A DNA stretch of 21,274 nt from a virus (IMGVR_UViG_3300032246_000316:1-21274), one strand, 5' to 3'. Counted from the first letter of the stretch, positions 1 to 8,328 are shown. The notes: generated from the letters alone by a model not told the origin. Numbers and translations: made by a program.

Positions 1-58
1 TTAGACAGGATTTGAAACACCGCGTGACCATCGCTTGCAGAGCCACGCGGAGAATTTC

Positions 59-78
59 GGTGCAGTCTGCACCTTTTT
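59..78 (+). terminator. Possible rho-independent terminator for a + strand gene left of the window
   Basis: Seen: GGTGCAG and CTGCACC form a perfect 7-bp inverted repeat around a single T (realistically a 5-bp stem with a 5-nt loop), followed directly by TTTTT on the + strand. The T-run overlaps the stop codon of the minus-strand gene at 77-457, so the two transcripts would converge here. Inference: it ends a + strand transcript arriving from outside the window. The stem is short and the upstream gene is not visible, so confidence is low. Confidence 0.35.
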
Positions 79-457
79 AAGCAATAGCTTTCAAGAAACG
101 CTTTTGCTCGGCGGGCGTCATGGCTTTGAACTTCTTAGCAAGCGCGGCCACGGCGTCAACTGGTTCCGCCTTGGCTTGCGTGGCGTAACGTGACGTGCCT
201 TGAAGCATGAGCATGATGTCGCGCAACGCGCCTTTGGTGGTGTTGTAGGCGGCGTGGCTTGAATCGAGCATGACCTTGCCAGACTTGCTCACGTTGAACG
301 TGGCGCCAGTCTTACTGCAAAGCCATTCGATCACGACATCGCGTGCCGTTTCCAAGGTATAGCCCGCTTTGTGCAGTTCGGCTATGAGTTGAACGCGGCT
401 ATTGGCAAAGGTGTTGAGGGCTTTGAAAGCGGCGGGTTTGTTTTGAGTTACTGACAT
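77..457 (-). CDS. Hypothetical protein, 126 aa, unknown function
   Basis: An ATG at 457 preceded by a good ribosome binding site (AAAGGAA about 6 bases upstream on the minus strand) opens a 126-residue reading frame ending in TAA at 77. The protein looks soluble and mostly helical, with no membrane segment or signal peptide. Its middle (about residues 45-60) reads TGATFNVSKSGKVMLD, and its Lys/Ala-rich C-terminus (MTPAEQKRFLKAIA) looks like a short helix. I do not recognise the family. It is one of three minus-strand genes in the window and runs divergently from the packaging operon, so it may belong to the early or replication half of the genome. That is inferred from orientation only. Confidence 0.65.
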   Translation of the reverse strand: MSVTQNKPAAFKALNTFANSRVQLIAELHKAGYTLETARDVVIEWLCSKTGATFNVSKSGKVMLDSSHAAYNTTKGALRDIMLMLQGTSRYATQAKAEPVDAVAALAKKFKAMTPAEQKRFLKAIA

Positions 458-739
458 GATGATTTCCTTTGAAGTTAAGTTGAAGCAATGAGGTTGTCCC
501 CACTGCTAAATCCTATTGTGCGGCACCCCCGATTCGATCGGCCCAAAACGTGTAAAAACGATACATTCTGCACCGAAAAACCGAATACTTTTGACCCCAC
601 CCTACCCCCACAACCCCTTTTTGACGGGGCAGCGACCACGGCACAACAACACTGTTTCTCAACCGCAAATCAGTTTTTTGTAATTCTTAAATACTAAATA
701 GCACCCCACAAAAATTTTATAAAAATTTACAAGAAACCT

Positions 740-755
740 TGTCTAATCTTAGACA
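740..755. promoter_or_regulatory. Inverted repeat, possible operator
   Basis: TGTCTAA-TC-TTAGACA is a perfect 7-bp dyad with a 2-bp spacer, beside an A/T-rich tract in the divergent intergenic region. The size suits a dimeric DNA-binding regulator. The spacer is too short for a stable RNA hairpin and no T-run follows, so a terminator is unlikely. No regulator gene is visible in the window. Confidence 0.35.
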
Positions 756-761
756 GCCCCA

Positions 762-795
762 CAAATAAAAAACCCCAGCCTTGTGAGCTGGGGTT
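762..795 (-). terminator. Rho-independent terminator, minus strand
   Basis: AACCCCAGC (771-779) and GCTGGGGTT (787-795) form a perfect 9-bp stem with a 7-nt loop. Read on the minus strand the stem is followed by TTTTTTATTT; the + strand side has no T-run. It would therefore stop leftward transcription coming from the packaging genes. No minus-strand gene is seen immediately to its right, so it may insulate the left gene from antisense transcription. Confidence 0.7.
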
Positions 796-850
796 GAAAG
801 ACAGCCGAGGCCATCAAGGAGAAGCAATGGGGCCGACAACTGCAAGCTGC

Positions 851-880
851 TTGCACCACTACCGGGAGTTAGTGTACACT
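851..880 (+). promoter_or_regulatory. Weak sigma70-like promoter candidate before the packaging operon
   Basis: TTGCAC (851-856) and TACACT (875-880) are separated by 18 bp, about 40 bp upstream of the TerS start. The match is 3 of 6 at -35 and 4 of 6 at -10, so it is weak; an activator or a phage-specific polymerase could be used instead. The -10 lies within the palindrome GTGTACAC. Confidence 0.25.
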
Positions 881-918
881 TAAGCATCGGGTATCGCAAC
901 CCGCCCACTTAGGAAAAA

Positions 919-1515
919 ATGCTGGATCACTTGTTAGATTTTGAGCCCCCTGTGCAAGCGCACACGGCGAAGGCTGTGAAGTCCTTGGACAAAGCGTCCA
1001 CGGACGAGACGCTCAACGCTCAAATTACAACAACAGCATGGCTGGAGAAGCTCGGCGTCGATGATGACGACAAGGCGCTCAAAGAAGCCAACACCAAAGC
1101 GGCTCAGAAAGTTTTTACAGCGCTGGCTACCAACGCCCCGCTGACTGAGACCAAGAACCAGCTCACCCAGATCAAAACACCAGAGGCCGTTCGGCACTTA
1201 GTCGCCATGCTGGCGGCATACGACTGGGAGTTTGTGGAGCAAGCCAAGAACCTGCGCGGCATGGCCGTGGCCAAAATCTTGGAAGAGACCAATCACCCAG
1301 ACGCCCGCATCCGACTTAAAGCCTTGGACATGCTCGGGCGCATCACGGAGGTGGCGTTGTTCACCGAACGCATCGAGGTCAAGAAGACAGACATGTCCGA
1401 CCACGAGATTGACGCCAAGATCAAAGAAAAGCTCAACCGCTTCATGGGCGTTGTGGACGTGGAAGACGTGAGCGAGATCAGCACACCTGCACCGAAGTCA
1501 GATGAAACTGAATAA
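919..1515 (+). CDS. terS: Probable terminase small subunit
   Basis: A 198-residue protein whose ATG follows a clear ribosome binding site (TAGGAAAAA). The family role is to recognise the packaging start on concatemeric phage DNA and load the large subunit. The call rests on position, overlapping the terminase large subunit gene by 14 bp, and on a helical C-terminal segment (about residues 130-154) of the type RIRLKALDMLGRITEVALFT followed by ERIEV, which resembles the oligomerisation and tail part of phage small terminases. The N-terminal half is charged and helical; no unmistakable helix-turn-helix was identified by eye. The overlap suggests coupled translation. The alternative is a conserved phage protein of unknown role upstream of TerL. 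Confidence 0.65.
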   Translation: MLDHLLDFEPPVQAHTAKAVKSLDKASTDETLNAQITTTAWLEKLGVDDDDKALKEANTKAAQKVFTALATNAPLTETKNQLTQIKTPEAVRHLVAMLAAYDWEFVEQAKNLRGMAVAKILEETNHPDARIRLKALDMLGRITEVALFTERIEVKKTDMSDHEIDAKIKEKLNRFMGVVDVEDVSEISTPAPKSDETE

Positions 1516-3037
1516 CCTCAACCTCACGCCCAAAGAGGCCAAAGCGTTTCAGATGGCGCTCCCCACCATGTCGGTGCAGGAGAAGATTGAGCTCATGGAC
1601 ATGCTTGAAGAGCGCGAGCGCAGGACAGCGATCTATAGCGCCCGCAATGACATGCTGGGCTTTGCCAAGGCGGTGTACCCGGGGTTCAAAGTCGGGCCGC
1701 ACCACAAGAAGCTAGCTAAGATTTTTACGGACGTGATTGAGGGGCGTAAGAAGCGCGTCATCATCAACATCGCCCCGCGTATGGGTAAGTCCGAGTTCTC
1801 GTCCTATTTGTTCCCCGCATACTTCCTAGGTAAATACCCTAATAAGAAGATCATCATGGGGACGCACACTGCCGGACTGTCCGAAGATTTTGGACGACGC
1901 ATTAGGAACTTGATTGATACCGAGGAGTACCGTGATGTTTTTCCTAGCACGTTGGTGGCAGACGATCAAAAGGCTGCTGGTAAATGGTCTACGGCGGCTG
2001 GTGGACAGTACTATGCGGCAGGTGTGGGCGGAGCGCTGGCCGGTCGTGGTGCCGACTTGTTTGTTATTGATGACCCTCACTCTGAGCAGGACGTAAAGAT
2101 CAACTCGCGTCTGGCATTTGATACGGCGTGGTCATGGTTCCAAACGGGTCCGTTGCAGCGGCTGATGCCCGGCGGGGCGATCATCATTATCATGACGCGC
2201 TGGTCGTTGCTTGACCTTACAGGGCGCTTACTTGACTACCAGACCAAAAACCCAGAGTCCATACCGTGGGAGATTGTGGAGCTGCCCGCCATTCTGAATG
2301 AAGACACAGAACACGAGAAGTCGCTGTGGCCAGAGCAGTGGTCGCTGGAGTCGCTCAAGGCGACGAAAGCCAGTATCGAGCCGCGGTATTGGAACGCGCA
2401 GTACATGCAGCAGCCCACGTCGGAGACCAGCGCGATCGTCTCGCGCAAGATGTGGCGCATTTGGTTAGGGGATGAACCCCCTGTGTGCGACTACCTGATC
2501 CAGTCTTGGGACACGGCGTTTGAAGTCAAGAACAACTCGGACTACTCTGCGTGCACAACGTGGGGTGTGTTCTACAACGAGGAAGAAGGCGACAAGCCCC
2601 AGATCATCCTGCTGGATGCGTTCAAGGACAGGATGACGTTCCCCGATTTGAAGTCCACAGCGCTCAAGCACTACAAAGAATGGACGCCCGATGCGTTCAT
2701 TGTTGAAAAGAAAGCGTCTGGTGCACCGCTGATCCAAGAACTGCGGGCCATGGGCATACCTGTGCAGGAAACAAACCCTAGTCGCGGTAATGACAAAATG
2801 GTACGATTAAACGCGGTGGCCGACATGTTTGCTTCTGGCATGGTGTGGGCACCAGACACACGCTGGGCACGAGAAGTTATTGAAGAGATGGCGTCATTCC
2901 CTGTTGGGGAGCACGACGACTACGTGGATACAACAACTCAAGCCCTGCTACGGTTTCGTCAAGGCGGGTTCATTGCGCTAGACTCCGATGAAAAAGACGA
3001 CCCGTATTCGTATCGCCGCAAAGCCGCATACTATTAA
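1502..3037 (+). CDS. terL: Terminase large subunit (packaging ATPase-nuclease)
   Basis: A 511-residue protein of normal length for TerL, the motor that cuts concatemeric DNA and pumps it through the portal. The N-terminal ATPase shows a Walker A-like loop APRMGKSE (91-98), Walker B LFVIDDP (186-192) and a coupling motif MTRWS (231-235). The C-terminal RNase H-like nuclease shows the expected acidic residues: D337 in QSWDTAF, E402 in FIVEKKASG and D472/D473 in HDDYVD. The first ATG at 1502 overlaps the TerS stop; the later start at Met23 is possible but would discard a helical N-terminus. The Walker A lacks the usual GxxG spacing, which is common in phage terminases. The family assignment is secure. 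Confidence 0.95.
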   Translation: MKLNNLNLTPKEAKAFQMALPTMSVQEKIELMDMLEERERRTAIYSARNDMLGFAKAVYPGFKVGPHHKKLAKIFTDVIEGRKKRVIINIAPRMGKSEFSSYLFPAYFLGKYPNKKIIMGTHTAGLSEDFGRRIRNLIDTEEYRDVFPSTLVADDQKAAGKWSTAAGGQYYAAGVGGALAGRGADLFVIDDPHSEQDVKINSRLAFDTAWSWFQTGPLQRLMPGGAIIIIMTRWSLLDLTGRLLDYQTKNPESIPWEIVELPAILNEDTEHEKSLWPEQWSLESLKATKASIEPRYWNAQYMQQPTSETSAIVSRKMWRIWLGDEPPVCDYLIQSWDTAFEVKNNSDYSACTTWGVFYNEEEGDKPQIILLDAFKDRMTFPDLKSTALKHYKEWTPDAFIVEKKASGAPLIQELRAMGIPVQETNPSRGNDKMVRLNAVADMFASGMVWAPDTRWAREVIEEMASFPVGEHDDYVDTTTQALLRFRQGGFIALDSDEKDDPYSYRRKAAYY

Positions 3038-3051
3038 GAAAGATTTGACCC

Positions 3052-5637
3052 ATGGCCACCAACATTGACAAAGCGCTGTACCAAGCGCCTGCAGGTATCG
3101 ACCAAGCCGCCGAAGGCGAGCAGCCCATTGAGATTGAGATCGTAGACCCTGAAGCGGTCAAGATCGGCATTGATGGCATGGAGATTGAGATCACGCCAGC
3201 AGAGCCCTCGGCTGAAGACTTTGATGCCAACTTGGCGGAGTACATGGACGACGGCGAACTGGCGACAATCGGGGGCGATTTGGCCGGTGAAATTGAGCAA
3301 GACAAGAGCAGCCGCAAGGACTGGGAGAAAGCCTATACAGAAGGTTTGAAACTCTTAGGCCTGCAGATGGAAGAGCGCACGGAGCCTTGGAACGGCGCGT
3401 CTGGCGTGTTCCACCCAATGATTACAGAAGCGGTGGTGCGGTTCCAGTCCGAGACAATCACTGAGACGTTCCCAGCACAAGGCCCCGTGCGTACCAAGAT
3501 CATGGGCAAAGAAACCCCAGCCAAGCAGCAAGCGGCGGTGCGTGTTGAGAACGACATGAACTACCAGCTCACCGAGACAATGGTTGAGTTCCGCCCAGAG
3601 CATGAGCGCATGTTGTGGAGTCTGCCAGCTACAGGCTCTGCGTTCAAGAAGGTGTACTACGACCCGTCGTTGGGTCGTCAGGTATCTATCTTTATTCCTG
3701 CTGAAGACATGATCTTGCCTTACGGCTGCTCGGACATTCAGAGCTGCTACCGCGTTACCCATGTGATGCGCAAGACCAAGAACGAGCTCATCAAGCTGCA
3801 GCAAGCTGGGTTCTACCGCGACGTGGAGTTCGGTGAGCCAGACAAGAACTTAGGCGAGATTCAAAAAGCCAAAGACAAAGAGACTGGGTTTAGTGACTTG
3901 AACGACGATCGCTTCACGTTGTTGGAGTGCCACGTTGATCTGGACATCAAGGGCTACGAAGATTTGGATGACGACGGCGAGCCTACAGGCATCGCACTTC
4001 CCTACGTGGTGACGCTCATCAAGGGCACGAACACCGTGCTGTCAGTGCGTCGCAACTGGAACGAAGACGATGAGTTGAAACTCAAGCGCCAGCACTTTGT
4101 ACACTACCAGTACATCCCCGGCTTTGGCGCTTATGGCTTTGGTCTGTTCCACCTGATCGGGGGCTTTGCCAAGTCAGCTACCAGCATCATGCGTCAGTTG
4201 ATTGACGCGGGCACACTGTCTAACTTGCCCGGCGGTTTGAAGTCCCGTGGCTTGCGCATCAAGGGCGATGACACGCCGATCGCACCGGGTGAGTTCCGCG
4301 ACGTGGATGTGTCTTCAGGCAGTATCCGTGACAGCATTTTGCCGCTGCCTTATAAAGAACCCTCCGCCGTGCTGTCTAGTTTGTTGGACAAGATTGTGGA
4401 AGAGGGACGTCGCTTCGCTGCAACCGCGGATATGAACGTGTCGGACATGTCGGCTCAAGCCCCTGTGGGTACGACGCTGGCGTTGCTAGAGCGCCAGTTG
4501 AAAGTGATGACGGCCGTTCAGGCGCGGGTGCACTACGCCCTGAAGCAAGAGTTGCAACTCTTGCGCGACATTATTCGTGACTACACAGACGACTCGTACA
4601 CTTACGATCCAGAAGGCGCAGAAGGCCCCCGCGCTAAAAAAGCCGACTACGAAATGGTGGCAGTGATTCCGGTGAGCGACCCCAACGCGGCCACAATGAG
4701 CCAGCGGGTTGTGCAGTACCAAGCGGTCATTCAGATGGCGCAGATGGCTCCGGACATTTACGACTTACCACAATTGCATCGCAACATGCTGCAGGTGCTG
4801 GGAATTAAGAACGCCGACAAACTTGTGCCGCTGCCAGACGACCAGAAGCCAAAAGACCCCGTGGCTGAGAACATGGCCATCATCAAAGGCGAGCCGGTCA
4901 AAGCGTTTGCAGATCAAGATCATGACGCGCACATGGCCGTGCATGGCTCAATGATGCAGGACCCAACGGTGATGCAGGTTATTGGACAAAGCCCCAAGGC
5001 TCCTCAAATTCAAGCCGCCAACGCAGCGCACATGGCCGAGCACGTTGCCTTTAAGTACAAGCTCAGCATTGAGAAGCAGCTGGGCATGGCGATCCCCAAA
5101 GAAGACGAAGTGTTGCCAAGCGAAATTGCGAACGCTATGGCGGGCATGATGGCGCAAGCTGCGCAACAGATGCAGCAGCAAAACCAAGCGCAGGCCGCAC
5201 AACAGCAAGCGCAGCAGCAGCAACAAGACCCACTGATCCAGATGCAGCAGCAAGAGTTGCAGCTCAAGCAACAAGAAGTGCAGGTCAAGCAGCAAGAGGC
5301 GCAAGCCAAGATGCAAGAAACGCAAGCCAAGATTCAGCTAGACCAGCAACGCTTCCAGCTTGATGCACAAAAAGCACAGCAGGACTTCCAGTTGAAACAA
5401 CAAGCGGCACAGCTTGAGGCACAGCGCATGATTGTGGACGCCACGGCCAAGAACGACAAGATGGAGCTTGAGCAAGAACGTCTTAGAAGCTCCATGCAGC
5501 TCGACGGCATGAAGATGGGTGCCCAGATCAACCAGAGCAAAGCAAAAATGGAGGCCGATCAACACCGCGAAGGCGTGAAGATGGGTATTGACATTGCCAA
5601 AACACAACAACAAGTGAACAACACCAAAGGGGAATAA
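3052..5637 (+). CDS. Portal protein (P22-like, long C-terminal Gln-rich helix)
   Basis: An 861-residue protein directly after TerL. Portals are dodecameric rings at one capsid vertex through which DNA enters and leaves. Residues about 85-600 carry the portal body, including DWEKAYTEGLKLLGL, EPWNGASGVFHPMI, a segment around SLPATGSAFKKVYYD and the wing/stem region near RQLIDAGTLSNLPGGLKSRG. From about residue 700 to 855 the chain becomes an almost uninterrupted Gln/Ala/Lys helix with coiled-coil character. This matches the long C-terminal barrel known for P22-type portals and is evidence for a short-tailed virion. The ribosome binding site is weak (AAGA), and the gene starts 14 bp after TerL. 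Confidence 0.9.
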   Translation: MATNIDKALYQAPAGIDQAAEGEQPIEIEIVDPEAVKIGIDGMEIEITPAEPSAEDFDANLAEYMDDGELATIGGDLAGEIEQDKSSRKDWEKAYTEGLKLLGLQMEERTEPWNGASGVFHPMITEAVVRFQSETITETFPAQGPVRTKIMGKETPAKQQAAVRVENDMNYQLTETMVEFRPEHERMLWSLPATGSAFKKVYYDPSLGRQVSIFIPAEDMILPYGCSDIQSCYRVTHVMRKTKNELIKLQQAGFYRDVEFGEPDKNLGEIQKAKDKETGFSDLNDDRFTLLECHVDLDIKGYEDLDDDGEPTGIALPYVVTLIKGTNTVLSVRRNWNEDDELKLKRQHFVHYQYIPGFGAYGFGLFHLIGGFAKSATSIMRQLIDAGTLSNLPGGLKSRGLRIKGDDTPIAPGEFRDVDVSSGSIRDSILPLPYKEPSAVLSSLLDKIVEEGRRFAATADMNVSDMSAQAPVGTTLALLERQLKVMTAVQARVHYALKQELQLLRDIIRDYTDDSYTYDPEGAEGPRAKKADYEMVAVIPVSDPNAATMSQRVVQYQAVIQMAQMAPDIYDLPQLHRNMLQVLGIKNADKLVPLPDDQKPKDPVAENMAIIKGEPVKAFADQDHDAHMAVHGSMMQDPTVMQVIGQSPKAPQIQAANAAHMAEHVAFKYKLSIEKQLGMAIPKEDEVLPSEIANAMAGMMAQAAQQMQQQNQAQAAQQQAQQQQQDPLIQMQQQELQLKQQEVQVKQQEAQAKMQETQAKIQLDQQRFQLDAQKAQQDFQLKQQAAQLEAQRMIVDATAKNDKMELEQERLRSSMQLDGMKMGAQINQSKAKMEADQHREGVKMGIDIAKTQQQVNNTKGE

Positions 5638-5639
5638 AG

Positions 5640-5834
5640 ATGGTCCAAGATTTCGCACGCGTATTGCGCGAACAAATACGCAAAGACATGAACAACTACG
5701 CCGATGACTTGGCAGGCGGAGCATGTCGCTCATTTGACGAGTATCAAAAACTCTGCGGGACCATTCAGGGTCTGGCGCTTGCAGAGCGTTATGTCATCGA
5801 CCTTGCAGAGAAAGTGAGAAACGCAGATGAGTGA
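5640..5834 (+). CDS. Small conserved-type phage protein, 64 aa
   Basis: A 64-residue acidic, helical protein starting 2 bp after the portal stop with a good ribosome binding site (AAAGGGG). Its end overlaps the next start by 8 bp, which suggests coupled translation. It contains two cysteines (GGACRSF and YQKLCGT) but no metal-binding spacing. Function is unknown; its position between portal and co-chaperonin suggests an assembly or portal-associated role. No membrane segment is seen. Confidence 0.75.
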   Translation: MVQDFARVLREQIRKDMNNYADDLAGGACRSFDEYQKLCGTIQGLALAERYVIDLAEKVRNADE

Positions 5835-6264
5835 AATTGACTTAAGCCCCGGTGCTCTTGCCTTGCCCGAGACGATTAAAGCTGTGGACGCACCGACCCC
5901 CGATGCGACTTCAGAAGAAAAAGCTCGACAACTTCCCGACCCAGCGGGCTACAAACTGCTGTGTGCTGTGCCTGACGTTGAAGAGCGTTATGCCGGTACA
6001 ACACTGGACCTTGTAAAACCAACAGACATCTTGCGACAAGAAGAGCACGCCACCACGGTGTTGTTTGTCATGAAGCACGGTGCTGATGCGTACAAGGACA
6101 AAACCAAATTCCCAACAGGTCCTTGGTGTAAACCCGGTGACTTCATTTTGGTGCGTACGTATTCAGGTACACGCGTCAAGATTTTTGGGAAAGAGTTCCG
6201 TCTCATCAACGACGACCAAGTTGATGCTGTTGTGCAAGACCCCCGCGGAATTACCCGCGCATAA
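5827..6264 (+). CDS. GroES-like co-chaperonin
   Basis: A 145-residue protein that I read as a phage co-chaperonin. After a ~36-residue N-terminal extension, residues 37-138 follow the GroES plan: an opening strand PDPAGYKLLCAVP, a variable segment at about 51-66 where GroES has its GroEL-binding mobile loop, a central VLFVMKHGADAYKDK segment, the turn KPGDFILVRTYSGTRVKIFG and the closing strand EFRLINDDQVDAVV. Host GroES is about 97 residues, so this version is enlarged, as phage T4 gp31 also is. In such phages the protein caps host GroEL to enlarge or retune the cage for the capsid protein. Placement between portal and scaffold fits that role. The start overlaps the upstream stop (ATGAGTGA). 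Confidence 0.75.
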   Translation: MSEIDLSPGALALPETIKAVDAPTPDATSEEKARQLPDPAGYKLLCAVPDVEERYAGTTLDLVKPTDILRQEEHATTVLFVMKHGADAYKDKTKFPTGPWCKPGDFILVRTYSGTRVKIFGKEFRLINDDQVDAVVQDPRGITRA

Positions 6265-6273
6265 GGAGTAGAT

Positions 6274-7221
6274 ATGCCAGAAGCATATAAGTTTCCAGAC
6301 GAAATGGAAGAAGAAAACATCGAAGTTCCAGAAAGTCCAGAGTTGGACATTGAAATTGAGGTGGTTGACGACACCCCAGAACGCGATCGTGGCCGTAAAC
6401 CACTGGATCGTGAAGTGGCTGACCCTACCGAAGACGAAATTGAGAACTACTCCGAGGGCGTCAAGAAGCGCATCAAGGAACTGACCCATGCTCGTCATGA
6501 TGAGCGACGTGTCAAAGAAGCCACCATGCGTGAGAAACAAGAGCTTGAGCGCATGGCGCAGCACTTGTTGGCAGAAAACAACAAACTCAAACAGTACGTC
6601 AACAACGGTGAGCAGCAATACGCGGTAACTGTCCAAAATGCGACAGAAGCTGAGCTGGCTATGGCGCGTCGCAAGCTCAAAGAAGCCCACGAAGCGTTTG
6701 ACACTGATGCCATCATTGCGGCCCAAGAAGAACTGGCTGATGCAAAGATGCGTGCTACGGCAGCAAAAAACTTTCGGCCAACTCCTTTACAAATTGACGA
6801 AAATGTTGTACAAACACGTACACAAGTACCCGAGCAAGCTAAACCTGACGACAAAACTCTGCGCTGGCAGGCAAAAAACCAGTGGTTTGGCGCACCCGGA
6901 TACGAAGAACTCACCAGCTTTTCACTAGGGCTGCATCAAAAGCTAGTAAATTCGGGAATTGACCCCCGTTCTGACGAATATTTCGAGCGGATTGACGCTC
7001 GCATGAAAGCTACGTTTCCCGATGTTTTCGGTGAACAAAGCAGGCCGAGGTCCGGCGATGGCTCCAAAAAGCCTTCAACGGTGGTTGCTTCTGCGACACG
7101 TTCCACAGGAGCGAAGAAAGTCCAACTCAGCCCGACGCAAGTCTCGCTGGCAAAAAAGTTTGGCTTGACACCGCAGCAATACGCTGCTGAATTGGTAAAA
7201 ATGGAGAAATCGAATGGCTGA
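6274..7221 (+). CDS. Capsid scaffolding protein
   Basis: A 315-residue, highly charged protein immediately upstream of the capsid genes. Residues 1-60 are very acidic; about 60-165 is a long Lys/Glu/Ala-rich coiled coil (for example QELERMAQHLLAENNKLKQY); a more conserved-looking block spans about 203-252 (NQWFG to RIDARMKATFPDVF); and a basic helix-turn-helix-like tail covers 255-315 (LAKKFGLTPQQYAAELVKM). A basic helical C-terminus that binds coat protein is characteristic of P22-type scaffolds. The role is internal core formation during procapsid assembly, followed by exit before packaging. The start has a clear GGAG ribosome binding site. Confidence 0.8.
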   Translation: MPEAYKFPDEMEEENIEVPESPELDIEIEVVDDTPERDRGRKPLDREVADPTEDEIENYSEGVKKRIKELTHARHDERRVKEATMREKQELERMAQHLLAENNKLKQYVNNGEQQYAVTVQNATEAELAMARRKLKEAHEAFDTDAIIAAQEELADAKMRATAAKNFRPTPLQIDENVVQTRTQVPEQAKPDDKTLRWQAKNQWFGAPGYEELTSFSLGLHQKLVNSGIDPRSDEYFERIDARMKATFPDVFGEQSRPRSGDGSKKPSTVVASATRSTGAKKVQLSPTQVSLAKKFGLTPQQYAAELVKMEKSNG

Positions 7222-7666
7222 AAACCGTACCCCTCGTGATTTAGTGTCACGCGATATATCTGCTCGTGCTGTATACGTACCGCCGACATCGTTGCCCGAT
7301 CCGACACCTGAACCCGGATATGCCTACCGTTGGGTTGCTACCCATGTTTTAGGACAAGCCGAGACCCGTAACGTATCTACCAAGATGCGCGAGGGCTGGG
7401 AGCCGGTGAAAGCAGCAGACCATCCGGAATTGCAAATGTACGGTAATGCCGCTACAGGTAACGTCGAAATTGGTGGACTCATGCTCTGCAAGTGTTCAAC
7501 CGAAAAGATGCGTGCCCGTGACGCGTATTACAACGCGCAGGCGCAGACCCAGATGGAATCAGTGGACAACCACTTCATGCGAAACAACGACCCTCGAATG
7601 CCTCTGTTTGCTGACCGCAAGTCATCGACCAGTCGCGGCCAAGGATTTGGTTCTGGTTCAAAATAA
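7214..7666 (+). CDS. Hypothetical head-region protein, 150 aa
   Basis: A 150-residue protein overlapping the scaffold stop by 8 bp. The N-terminus is rich in Arg/Pro (about residues 5-35), the middle reads YRWVATHVLG and MREGWEPVKAADHP, and a Cys pair sits in MLCKCSTEKM (about residues 91-96). The C-terminus is disordered and Ser/Gly-rich. I do not recognise a named family. Its place between scaffold and capsid genes suggests a capsid-assembly or minor head protein. No membrane segment or signal peptide is seen. Confidence 0.75.
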   Translation: MAENRTPRDLVSRDISARAVYVPPTSLPDPTPEPGYAYRWVATHVLGQAETRNVSTKMREGWEPVKAADHPELQMYGNAATGNVEIGGLMLCKCSTEKMRARDAYYNAQAQTQMESVDNHFMRNNDPRMPLFADRKSSTSRGQGFGSGSK

Positions 7667-7679
7667 ATAGGAGCCCAAA

Positions 7680-8315
7680 ATGGCATCTACCTCTTCTCCC
7701 TACGGCTTCAAAGCCGTAAACGAGTTGGGTGGTCTACCTTATGCTGGTAGCACCCGACAATTCCCCATCAACCCTGCCGGTTACAACACGAACATCTTCA
7801 ACGGTTCACTCGTGTACGTTGCTGCGTCAGGCTACTTGCAAATCGCTACCTCGACTGGTGCTGACGCAACTACCAACGGTTTCCCCACTGGTACTGCTAA
7901 CACTGGTTGTATCGGCGTGTTTGTTGGTTGCTCATACGTGAACAGCCAAGGCCAAGTGGTTTACGCTCAGTACTACCCAGCTAACACTGTGGCACCTACT
8001 GGTACAGCTATCACTGCTTACGTTATCGACGACGACCGCGCTGTGTTCCAAGTCCAAGCTGCAGGTTCTATGACCTTCGCTGACGTGGGCTCTAACGTGT
8101 ACTTGAACGCCGTGCAATCTACCTCTACAGGTAGCACTACTACTGGCAACTCAAACACTGCTGTGAACCCCACTGCGATTCAAACTACTGCCGCTTTCCG
8201 CGTCGTTGGTTTTGTGAACATGCAGGGCTTCTCGGTTCCGGGCGACGCCTACACTGACATTCTGGTGAAGTTCAACCCCGGATACCATTCTTACAGCAAC
8301 GCTGTTGGTCTGTAA
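7680..8315 (+). CDS. Probable capsid decoration / minor head protein
   Basis: A 211-residue protein rich in Gly, Ala, Ser, Thr and aromatic residues with few charges, preceded by a strong AGGAG site. The opening SPYGFKAVNELGGLPYAGST and the alternating small/hydrophobic pattern suggest an all-beta virion surface protein. It ends 13 bp before the major capsid gene and shares its codon style (many GGT, GCT, AAC and ACT codons), consistent with high expression. In many phages the gene just before the MCP encodes a decoration or stabilising protein. Function is inferred from position and composition; no catalytic motif is seen. Confidence 0.65.
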   Translation: MASTSSPYGFKAVNELGGLPYAGSTRQFPINPAGYNTNIFNGSLVYVAASGYLQIATSTGADATTNGFPTGTANTGCIGVFVGCSYVNSQGQVVYAQYYPANTVAPTGTAITAYVIDDDRAVFQVQAAGSMTFADVGSNVYLNAVQSTSTGSTTTGNSNTAVNPTAIQTTAAFRVVGFVNMQGFSVPGDAYTDILVKFNPGYHSYSNAVGL

Positions 8316-8328
8316 TAGGAGCTAAATC

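Larger units (their letters stand above)
458..918. other. Divergent intergenic region without a convincing gene
   Basis: This 461-bp stretch separates the minus-strand gene from the packaging operon. A 69-codon + strand frame at 488-697 has no ribosome binding site and a low-complexity, Pro-rich translation, so I do not call it. The region holds an A/T-rich tract (about 674-730), a 7-bp inverted repeat at 740-755, a minus-strand terminator at 771-795 and a weak promoter candidate at 851-880. It is the natural place for divergent early/late control signals. Confidence 0.6.

Noticed and set aside
1-9. TTAGACAGG at the window start, similar to the half-site of the 740-755 dyad
   Set aside because: Eight matching bases are expected by chance often enough, and the partner half-site is missing.
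488-697. 69-codon + strand frame in the divergent intergenic region
   Set aside because: It has no ribosome binding site and a Pro-rich, low-complexity translation, and it lies in a region with regulatory signals; it is not supported as a gene.
4948-5733. Cys- or Leu-rich minus-strand frames opposite the portal Gln-rich tail
   Set aside because: Reverse complements of CAG/CAA repeats give Leu/Cys strings; there is no start signal, and they overlap a certain gene.
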